This document shows positions 1 to 5,556 of a stretch of 9,193 bases of DNA, piece after piece (within the stretch, counting starts at the first letter, position 1; the number at the start of each line of letters is the position of its first letter). The stretch covers positions 1-9,193 of the forward strand of contig CATLGN010000046.1 of the NCBI GenBank assembly GCA_949935685.1, given 5' to 3'. The notes under the pieces are model-generated. The model ran no database searches. It worked only from the letters and a program-made list of their open reading frames with translations, and was not told where the DNA came from. This DNA comes from an uncultured Lachnospiraceae bacterium (GTDB lineage Bacteria; Bacillota; Clostridia; Lachnospirales; Lachnospiraceae). A program made the translations under genes and the position numbers.

Positions 1-1
1 G

Positions 2-631
2 TGCTTCTTTGACAACAGCAGAGAACTCACCGAATACCTGAAAAATGTCACGGTTGCGGGAATGCTTGTCGCATACCACGGCGCGGGAGCCGCTTTTCTT
101 CCCGATGTCCCGAAATATGCAACGCAGAACGCCGTCGACTTTTCCCGGAGCGGCGGAGGCAAAGCCCTGATCGATAACTTTACCGGCGCTTTCGGAGAAA
201 TTTTTGATTCTGCCGTTCACAAAATTACCAATGTGATTGCGGCAGGCAGGGCAACAATCGGCGGTATCGATTTCGTCATCCGACAGACAAACGACGCCTT
301 TGATGTGGAAATTCCTGAAATCAACGCGGTTTACACACATATGATGGGGCATGACTGCCACTCTATCGTCGCAGGCGCAGGCCATGCCGACGCGATGATC
401 GCAGAGCTTCGCAGCTACATTGAAAAAGGCTATGATCTGATTCTCACCTCTCACTATACCCCGGAGGATCTGAAAGACGCTCAGGCCAAAATCGACTATC
501 TGGAAACTCTTAAAAAAATCGCCGCAGGCGTTCACAGCGCAGACGAGTTCAAAGCGGAAGTCGGCAGGCAGTATCCACAGTACGGCGGCCAAAATTACCT
601 CGATATGACGGCAGGCTTCTTTTTTGCTTAA
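2..631 (+). CDS. MBL-fold metallo-hydrolase, C-terminal part (5' end outside window)
   Basis: The frame is open from base 2 to the TAA at 629-631, so the first ATG in view (62) is probably internal and the gene begins outside the window. About 209 residues are visible. I recognise, from memory of the family, the C-terminal half of a clostridial metallo-beta-lactamase-fold hydrolase. The stretch YTHMMGHDCHS, after a strand ending in an acidic EIPEIN segment, sits where MBL proteins carry a late Asp/His metal ligand. LILTSHYTPE and a C-terminal helical segment ending in NYLDMTAGFFF follow. The usual HxHxDH motif would lie upstream and is not visible, so the catalytic assignment cannot be checked. 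No signal peptide can be judged. The sirtuin gene starts 46 bases downstream on the same strand, so co-transcription is possible. Substrate unknown. Confidence 0.55.
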   Translation, partial: CFFDNSRELTEYLKNVTVAGMLVAYHGAGAAFLPDVPKYATQNAVDFSRSGGGKALIDNFTGAFGEIFDSAVHKITNVIAAGRATIGGIDFVIRQTNDAFDVEIPEINAVYTHMMGHDCHSIVAGAGHADAMIAELRSYIEKGYDLILTSHYTPEDLKDAQAKIDYLETLKKIAAGVHSADEFKAEVGRQYPQYGGQNYLDMTAGFFFA

Positions 632-677
632 TCACGTACCGGAAAACTACTTTGACATGGATTCGGGGACAGCGGCT

Positions 678-1550
678 ATGAAATCTACAAACAGTTATTG
701 GAACAATGCGGAAGCAGGGCGTTCCGTGGAAAAGATAAAAACGGAAATGGAACATGCTGACGCGATTGTAATCGGCGCAGGAGCAGGACTGTCTGCTTCT
801 GCCGGATTTACGTATTCCGGGAAACGCTTTGCGGATACCTTTCCCGACTTTATCGAAAAATACGGCTTCCGGGATATGTATTCGGCAGGCTTCTATCCAT
901 ACGAGACACCGGAAGAATATTGGGCGTACTGGAGCCGTTATATCTTCATCAACCGTTATCAGAAGGCACCGAAAAACGGGTATCACGATTTATACAATCT
1001 GGTAAAAAACAAAGACTATTTTGTTATAACAACCAATGTGGACCACTGTTTTCAAAAAGCGGGATTTGATAAACACAGATTATTTTATACGCAGGGCGAT
1101 TACGGATTATGGCAGTGTTCAAAACCCTGCCACAATAAGACTTATGATAATGAAACCGCAATCAAAAAAATGGTTGCCGAACAGAAAAATATGCGCATCC
1201 CGAGCAGGCTCCTCCCACACTGCCCCGTTTGCGGCGCGCCTGTGTCAATGAATTTGCGGGCGGACGATACCTTTGTCGAAGATAAGGGCTGGCATATGGC
1301 GTCGGAACGGTATGGTGATTTTATACGCCGCCATAAGAGATCAAAAATTTTATATCTGGAATTGGGCGTCGGTGGGAATACGCCGGGAATCATCAAATAC
1401 CCGTTTTGGCAAATGACATATGATAATCCCAATGCCTTTTATGTATGTATCAACCTGTCGGAAGCTTATGCCCCCGCAGAGATCAGAGAACGGTCCGTCT
1501 GTATTGGCGGCGACATCGGGAATATCCTGAAGTGGACACAACATGTATAA
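678..1550 (+). CDS. Class M-like (SirTM-type) sirtuin, NAD-dependent
   Basis: Sir2-fold protein of 290 residues. Seen: an NAD-binding GAGAGLSASAGFTYSG segment (residues 33-48), TTNVDH (118-123), QGDYG (139-143), and two zinc pairs, CSKPC (147-151) and CPVC (182-185), then an ELGVGGNTP Rossmann segment. Canonical deacetylase sirtuins have a catalytic His in an HG motif. Here that place is Gln139, with Asn120 upstream. This Asn/Gln pair is the mark of macrodomain-linked SirTM enzymes, described as protein ADP-ribosyltransferases acting on a lipoylated GcvH-like carrier. I infer ADP-ribosylation rather than deacylation. I chose ATG 678, with GGGGA 8 bases before it, over an in-frame TTG at 624 that overlaps the upstream gene. 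The 678 start also places the two active-site residues within two positions of those I recall for the Streptococcus pyogenes enzyme. The usual macrodomain, GcvH-like and LplA2 partners are not in view. Confidence 0.85.
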   Translation: MKSTNSYWNNAEAGRSVEKIKTEMEHADAIVIGAGAGLSASAGFTYSGKRFADTFPDFIEKYGFRDMYSAGFYPYETPEEYWAYWSRYIFINRYQKAPKNGYHDLYNLVKNKDYFVITTNVDHCFQKAGFDKHRLFYTQGDYGLWQCSKPCHNKTYDNETAIKKMVAEQKNMRIPSRLLPHCPVCGAPVSMNLRADDTFVEDKGWHMASERYGDFIRRHKRSKILYLELGVGGNTPGIIKYPFWQMTYDNPNAFYVCINLSEAYAPAEIRERSVCIGGDIGNILKWTQHV

Positions 1551-1586
1551 AGGACAGAAACGGAAAAACCCTGATTGGATTGTGAT

Positions 1587-1820
1587 CTTCCGGCAGGGGC
1601 GCAGCATTCCCGCCGTGCACCGGGCTACAGGCATAAGCGGTTCTAACCGCTGTGGCGCCGGGTACTGGCAGGCGTGCAACCGACCTCTATGCGCCATCCA
1701 GGCGCAGGTCGGTCTTTTCCGGACATCCCTGTCCGGAAATTGCGGATTACGACGCAGCGATAAGAACCGCTAATACCTTCCGCAAGATGCACGGCGGGAA
1801 TGCTGCGCCCCTGCCGGAAG
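1587..1820. repeat. 234-bp palindromic element with 33-bp perfect inverted ends (MITE-like or structured repeat)
   Basis: Bases 1587-1619 and 1788-1820 are perfect reverse complements, 33 of 33. Ungapped but imperfect complementarity continues inward to about 1654/1753, including agcggttct against agaaccgct. Nested hairpins lie inside: 1636-1642/1645-1651 (7-bp stem), 1679-1686/1706-1713 (8 bp) enclosing 1691-1695/1701-1705 (5 bp), and 1716-1725/1730-1739 (10 bp, 4-base loop). Open frames run through it on both strands and read nearly the same peptide from each arm (FRQGRSIPAVH...GISGS), a product of the symmetry and not evidence of coding. No transposase is present and I see no convincing target-site duplication. 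It could be a non-autonomous mobile element, a dispersed palindromic repeat, or a structured RNA. It may also stop transcription between the sirtuin gene and blaI. The symmetry is certain; the class is not. Confidence 0.8.
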
Positions 1821-1921
1821 TATATTACATCGCAGAATTTTCCGTTTCTGTTCGATTCGGTCTGTGGAATGTTCACCGTTTGTTTATGCATGCGTTTGTC
1901 ATGCGTTTACCGCGTCCTCCA

Positions 1922-1950
1922 TTGACACCCTCATTTTGATATTTTATAAT
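1922..1950 (+). promoter_or_regulatory. Consensus sigma-A promoter of blaI-blaR1
   Basis: A perfect TTGACA (1922-1927) and a perfect TATAAT (1945-1950) are separated by exactly 17 bases. Transcription should begin near 1957, inside the BlaI operator-like site. Such a strong promoter for a repressor-sensor pair makes sense if it is normally held down by BlaI. Confidence 0.9.
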
Positions 1951-1957
1951 GTCTGTA

Positions 1958-1969
1958 TTACAGATGTAA
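1958..1969. promoter_or_regulatory. BlaI/MecI-type operator
   Basis: The site ttacagatgtaa is a perfect dyad of TTACA and TGTAA around a GA centre. It contains the TACA/TGTA half-sites known for BlaI, MecI and relatives. It covers the expected start of transcription 8 bases after the -10 box, so bound BlaI would block its own promoter. Assignment rests on motif and position. Confidence 0.8.
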
Positions 1970-1992
1970 GATCAAGAGGGAGGAAAACCGAT

Positions 1993-2379
1993 ATGAAAGC
2001 GCTGCCGCAAATCTCCGAGGCTGAATTTGAGGTGATGAAGATCGTCTGGAAATATGCCCCGATCAGTACAAATGAGATTACAGACCGGCTGATGAAAACC
2101 TCGAACTGGAATCCCAAGACAATCCAGACGTTGATCCGGCGTCTTGTCACAAAAGGAGCCCTTACATATGAAAAGCAAGGCCGGGTCTTTGTCTATACCG
2201 CTCTGGTCGATCAGGAGGAATATATCGGTCAGGAGAGCGCTTCTTTTCTGAACCGTTTTTATAATGGCGATATTTCCGCCATGCTGTCTGCCTACATTGA
2301 TCATGACAGATTATCCGACGACGAAATCCAAACGCTTCGCTCGCTGCTCTCCGGCGATTCGGAAAAGGGAGGCGTCTGA
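1993..2379 (+). CDS. blaI: BlaI/MecI-family repressor
   Basis: A 128-residue winged-helix repressor of normal family length. The DNA-binding domain runs from about residue 5 to 75 (ISEAEFEVMKIVW, then the recognition region KTIQTLIRRL and the wing GRVFVYTALV). The C-terminal helices (about 76-120) form the dimer in relatives. In the staphylococcal proteins this domain is also cut after BlaR1 signalling; the matching region here is around YNGDISAMLSAYI, without the Asn-Phe pair of S. aureus, so the cleavage site is uncertain. I chose ATG 1993, preceded by GGGAGG (1978-1983) with 9 bases between. Earlier in-frame starts would lie upstream of the promoter. It should repress its own promoter through the operator at 1958-1969. 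Its stop is one base before the blaR1 ATG, so the two are translationally linked. Confidence 0.92.
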   Translation: MKALPQISEAEFEVMKIVWKYAPISTNEITDRLMKTSNWNPKTIQTLIRRLVTKGALTYEKQGRVFVYTALVDQEEYIGQESASFLNRFYNGDISAMLSAYIDHDRLSDDEIQTLRSLLSGDSEKGGV

Positions 2380-2380
2380 T

Positions 2381-4195
2381 ATGGAAGATTTTATCATCCG
2401 ATTCTTACTCTGCAACGTTTTGTTCTGCGTTATTGTCGGAATTTTGCTGACTGTACGCCGCCTGCTGCAAAACAGGCTGTCCGCGCGGATGCAGTACCGT
2501 CTGTGGTTTCTTCTGCTCGGGCTGCTGGCAGTTCCCTTTATCCCGCTCCGCCTGGTCCGTTTTCCCCCTGTTTTTTCATGGCTTACCATACTGCGGAATG
2601 TGTCCGCAGCCGATCAAAAGACGGCAGCCGCAGCCGCCGCTTTCTCCGCATCCGATGCAACGGCCTGGATGCAGGATTTCGGCATAACGGTAAGCGAAAA
2701 AACGCCGTCCGGTATCGGGCTGGCGCTGTGTGCGATCTGGCTGGCCGGCATCGCCGGAATGCTTGTATTTCTGACAAAATCAGCTATCCGCTTTCACAGG
2801 ATCAAAAAATCCGCGCTGCCTCTGCAAAATTCTGTTGTCCGCAGTCTCTATCACGACTGTCTGGCAGAAATGCATATCACAAAAAAAATTCCCGTTTACA
2901 GCACCGCCTTTTTAACCGCCCCCGTCATCGCAGGGCTGTTAAAACCGCGTATTTATCTGCCGGTTCATCTGATTTCCGACTGTCATACCGGCGATATACG
3001 CTATATGCTGTTGCATGAACTGCAGCATTACCGCCACAGAGATGCCTTTATTCACTGTGCCGGCAACCTCGCCGGTGTCTTATACTGGTTTAATCCGTTT
3101 ATATGGTATGCGCTGAAAGAAATGAAAACCGACCGGGAAGTGGCCTGCGACACTTCCGTTCTGGAAATGCTGGAGGGAAACGCCTGCAGAGACTATGGCA
3201 ATACGCTGATCAATTTTGCCGAAAAAATATCACACCCCGCCTTTCCGTCTGTCATGGGCATCGGCGGGAATATGGCGCAGATGCGGAAAAGAATTTTAAA
3301 TATTGCGTCATATCGTCCGGCCCCACCCCGTCAAAAACTGTACGGGTCTGTTTCCTATGCGCTGACGGCAGTTCTTTTGACGGGTTTTATCCCGGCTTTG
3401 TCCATACAGGCCGTCAACCATGACCATTATTCTTTCCGCGAACAGGGAAAAACGATCGTCGATCTGGATCTGCACAATTCTTTTGCCGACAACGAAGGCT
3501 GCTTTGTCCTGTATGATACGGACACAGATACATGGACGATCTATCACGAAGAAGCCGCCCTGACCCGCATCGCCCCGGTTTCCACCTATAAAATATACAG
3601 CGCTCTGTTCGCTCTGGAATCCGGGATTATCGCTCCACAGCAGTCGCTCCTTTCGTGGGACGGGCAGCATTGCCGATATGACCTGTGGAACGCCGACCAG
3701 ACACTGGAATCCGCCATGCAGCATTCCGTAACATGGTATTTTCAGGAGCTGGACCGGCGAACCGGCCCGGCGGCGATTCGCGATTATCTTCATCAGGCAG
3801 GCTATGGCAACCAGAACATGGGCGGGGATCTGTCCTCCTATTGGATTGATTCTTCCCTGAAAATTTCCCCTGTCGAACAAGTGGAGCTGCTGCAAAAATT
3901 CCATGATAATCAGTTTGGCTTTTCACAGGAAGCAGTCGACGCGGTGAAAAACGCCATCCGTCTTTCCACGGACGGCGACGGCGTTCTCTATGGAAAAACC
4001 GGTACACAGGAAGTAAACGGGCAAAACGTTTCCGGCTGGTTTATCGGATATATCGAAAAAGGCGGCCATACCTGCTTCTTTGCCACCAATATACAGGGGC
4101 AAAAAAACGCAACCGGTCCTGCTGCCGCCAGGCTTACCCTGACGATTCTCTCAGATCTGGGATACTGGAATCCGGTACGGGCGGCCGATGCCTGA
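2381..4195 (+). CDS. blaR1: BlaR1/MecR1-family beta-lactam sensor-transducer
   Basis: Integral membrane sensor of 604 residues, matching full-length BlaR1 (about 585-601). Hydrophobic segments lie near residues 5-23, 40-57, 112-131 and 321-344. Between the third and fourth is an M56-type metalloprotease domain with HELQH (212-216) and DREVACD, whose Glu253 is the likely third zinc ligand. After the last membrane segment, residues about 350-604 form an extracellular penicillin-binding domain of class D fold: STYK (401-404, acylated Ser401), SVT (449-451), YGN (475-477), WID (488-490) and KTGT (539-542). In the known system beta-lactam acylation outside activates the protease inside, and BlaI is lost. 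The start has AAAAGGGAGG seven bases upstream. All key residues are present. Many homologues in Firmicutes lack the sensor domain; this one keeps it, which supports a true beta-lactam signal. Confidence 0.93.
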   Translation: MEDFIIRFLLCNVLFCVIVGILLTVRRLLQNRLSARMQYRLWFLLLGLLAVPFIPLRLVRFPPVFSWLTILRNVSAADQKTAAAAAAFSASDATAWMQDFGITVSEKTPSGIGLALCAIWLAGIAGMLVFLTKSAIRFHRIKKSALPLQNSVVRSLYHDCLAEMHITKKIPVYSTAFLTAPVIAGLLKPRIYLPVHLISDCHTGDIRYMLLHELQHYRHRDAFIHCAGNLAGVLYWFNPFIWYALKEMKTDREVACDTSVLEMLEGNACRDYGNTLINFAEKISHPAFPSVMGIGGNMAQMRKRILNIASYRPAPPRQKLYGSVSYALTAVLLTGFIPALSIQAVNHDHYSFREQGKTIVDLDLHNSFADNEGCFVLYDTDTDTWTIYHEEAALTRIAPVSTYKIYSALFALESGIIAPQQSLLSWDGQHCRYDLWNADQTLESAMQHSVTWYFQELDRRTGPAAIRDYLHQAGYGNQNMGGDLSSYWIDSSLKISPVEQVELLQKFHDNQFGFSQEAVDAVKNAIRLSTDGDGVLYGKTGTQEVNGQNVSGWFIGYIEKGGHTCFFATNIQGQKNATGPAAARLTLTILSDLGYWNPVRAADA

Positions 4196-4208
4196 CGGCC
4201 GGCGGCCG
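4196..4208. other. Short GC-rich hairpin between convergent blaR1 and beta-lactamase genes
   Basis: Right after the blaR1 stop, cggcc and ggccg form a 5-bp stem with a 3-base loop. No run of T follows on either strand, so it is at best a weak terminator. The two convergent genes are only 42 bases apart, and I see no clear intrinsic terminator for either. Confidence 0.3.
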
Positions 4209-4237
4209 ATGATGCCTCTGCAGACGGGCCCTTGTTC

Positions 4238-5242
4238 TTATCTCCAGTCCGCCATGATCTGCAGAGCGATTTCCTTTGCCGCGGCGCTGGACACGTCTTT
4301 TCCGTCCGTTTTCCCGAGATATACGCAGAAATAAAGATTGCCCTCCTCTCTCTCCGCAAATCCCGTATACCACGCGTCCACGACAACGCCCTGCGCTTTC
4401 CCCATCCCGGTCTTGCCATAGACAGGAATATCCGCCGTATTTTCTTCCGTCACAAGCATCGCCTGCTTTAATGCCGTTCTTGTCTCTTCTGCATAAACCG
4501 TATCCTCTCCAAAAATGCGCGCCATTACTTCCGCCTGCTCTTTGGGGGAAATCAGCAGGGACGATTCAATCCAAAACCCCGTCAAAGCGCGGTTCTGATT
4601 GTTTGTATTCAGGCGTCCTTCCCAGTCGGATATATCGCAGTTGCCATATGCAAGCCTGTCCAGCTCCCGCTGCATCCGCTCCTGTCCGATTTCATTTGCA
4701 ACTTCCCGGAAATACCAGACACAGGAGACGCGAAACGCTTCCATAAAACCAATATCATGGTTCCAGTTTTCATTCCAGAATGTCTCGCCGCTCCATGTGC
4801 GAACCGCATCGTCCGGGTCGATAATCCCGTTTTCCAATGCGATCAGAGACGAAACAATCTTAAACGTCGAGCACGGCGACCGTCTCGTCAGCGCGCGTTC
4901 ACGGTCATATATCGTATAACGCGCGGCGTCGGCGTCATATACAACGGCCGCTCCGTTCAGGCCGTTAAAATAGCGTGACCAGTCCGCCTCCGTTATTTCC
5001 GGTTCCGGCGCTGCTGCCGCCGTGCCGCCGCCCGTCTCCTGTTCCGTCTCCTGCGGCGGTTCCGGTTCCGACATTGCCGCCGGTTCTGTTTCGTCTTTTG
5101 CGGAAACGGCGGCGCCGGTACTGTCATTTCTCACAATCACCCGGTTATCGCTTTCTCTTTGACTGCCCGCGCAGCCCGCCAGAATCACACCGCACACTAC
5201 CGCCAAACACACTGTTTTTACAAAATACTTCTGCATATTCAT
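4238..5242 (-). CDS. Class D (OXA-type) serine beta-lactamase lipoprotein
   Basis: A 334-residue precursor. Residues 1-24 are a lipoprotein signal (basic start, hydrophobic core, lipobox LAGC with Cys24), so the enzyme should be tethered to the outer face of the membrane. Residues 25-85 are a low-complexity linker rich in Glu, Pro, Ala and Thr. The catalytic domain follows with all class D motifs: STFK (125-128, nucleophile Ser125), SCV (173-175), YGN (199-201), WIE (224-226) and KTG (277-279). It hydrolyses beta-lactams; the spectrum cannot be read from sequence. The domain resembles the BlaR1 sensor encoded next to it. I chose ATG 5242, with GGGGG five bases upstream and directly before the signal peptide. 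The frame stays open to 5470, but that part is a remnant of another gene. ATG 5236 is a possible alternative. Nearest known relatives are probably the class D enzymes of clostridia and bacilli, inferred from memory. Confidence 0.92.
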   Translation of the reverse strand: MNMQKYFVKTVCLAVVCGVILAGCAGSQRESDNRVIVRNDSTGAAVSAKDETEPAAMSEPEPPQETEQETGGGTAAAAPEPEITEADWSRYFNGLNGAAVVYDADAARYTIYDRERALTRRSPCSTFKIVSSLIALENGIIDPDDAVRTWSGETFWNENWNHDIGFMEAFRVSCVWYFREVANEIGQERMQRELDRLAYGNCDISDWEGRLNTNNQNRALTGFWIESSLLISPKEQAEVMARIFGEDTVYAEETRTALKQAMLVTEENTADIPVYGKTGMGKAQGVVVDAWYTGFAEREEGNLYFCVYLGKTDGKDVSSAAAKEIALQIMADWR

Positions 5243-5257
5243 CGATACCCCCGTACC

Positions 5258-5286
5258 ATTCTCTGTCTTCAGAGAAATATTGTCAA
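5258..5286 (-). promoter_or_regulatory. Probable promoter of the beta-lactamase gene, with internal dyad
   Basis: On the minus strand a perfect TTGACA (5286-5281) is followed 17 bases on by GAGAAT (5263-5258), a weak -10 matching at four positions. A perfect 7-bp inverted repeat with a 4-base loop (5259-5265/5270-5276) overlaps the -10 and spacer, so it could be an operator or an early mRNA hairpin. No TACA-NN-TGTA site like that of blaI is present. Only a half-match, TTAC, lies just upstream of the -35 near 5297. Confidence 0.5.
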
Positions 5287-5311
5287 GTATGCAGTAAGGA
5301 GATATATGGAA

Positions 5312-5552
5312 GGACAGCCTTTTTCTGATCCATTTCATACACGCATCCATAATAACTGCTCCATCGGGAACATGGTAATATCTTTCGATTACCCTGCACA
5401 TATGCTGCCCGTTTGTACCCGAAATCACATTCACAAAGCAGGAATCCCGTTTCACGCCTCTCTCCAGCAATCTCCTGCCATATCTGTTGATAAATGCGCT
5501 CTATATCAAGCAACAGGCCATCCATATCAAAAATTGCACCCTTATATCCCAT
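5312..5552 (-). pseudogene. HAD-family hydrolase (beta-phosphoglucomutase-like), frameshifted 5' fragment
   Basis: The fragment starts at ATG 5552, four bases after the symporter stop. It opens with MGYKGAIFDMDGLLLD, the HAD motif I with nucleophile Asp9 and general acid Asp11. After about 29 codons (ending WQEIA) this frame loses similarity. Family-like sequence resumes in the next frame with ERGVK, SGTNGQHMC and ERYYHVPDGAVIM, cap-domain sequence of sugar phosphatases and phosphomutases. One surplus base in the CC at about 5464-5465 explains the shift: removing it joins the frames as IAERGVK. Similarity ends near 5312, after about 80 codons of a normal 210-220, so motifs II-IV are gone and no activity is expected. 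The second frame then runs without a stop into the beta-lactamase frame. The gene was probably the third member of the sugar operon. HAD identity is firm; the exact endpoint is inferred. Confidence 0.8.
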
Positions 5553-5556
5553 CTGC

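Noticed and set aside
624..677. TTG start at 624 for the sirtuin
   Set aside because: It overlaps the end of the upstream gene, has no ribosome site, and adds 18 residues not expected for the family.
549..986. 145-codon minus-strand frame under the sirtuin start
   Set aside because: It is antisense to two recognisable genes and shows no family motif.
1587..1820. Integron attC site, CRISPR repeat or tRNA-like element as an explanation of the palindrome
   Set aside because: There is no GTTRRRY-type core, no regularly spaced repeats, and no tRNA-like arms or CCA end that I can see.
1543..1891. Small open frames on both strands through the palindrome
   Set aside because: They read nearly the same peptide from both arms because of the inverted repeat, lack clear ribosome sites, and resemble no known protein family.
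1864..1992. Longer start for blaI
   Set aside because: It would begin upstream of the consensus promoter and translate through promoter and operator. ATG 1993 has GGGAGG at a proper distance and gives normal family length.
2264..2380. 39-codon N-terminal extension of BlaR1
   Set aside because: It overlaps blaI in another frame. ATG 2381 has a strong ribosome site and begins the first membrane helix as in the family.
4209..4237. Intrinsic terminator between blaR1 and the beta-lactamase gene
   Set aside because: The GGGCCC and nearby GC-rich stretches do not form a stem followed by a T-tract on either strand.
5243..5470. 76-codon N-terminal extension of the beta-lactamase frame
   Set aside because: It encodes the shifted part of the HAD remnant, starts at a TTG, and would bury the lipoprotein signal peptide inside the protein. 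ATG 5242 has a ribosome site and begins the signal directly.
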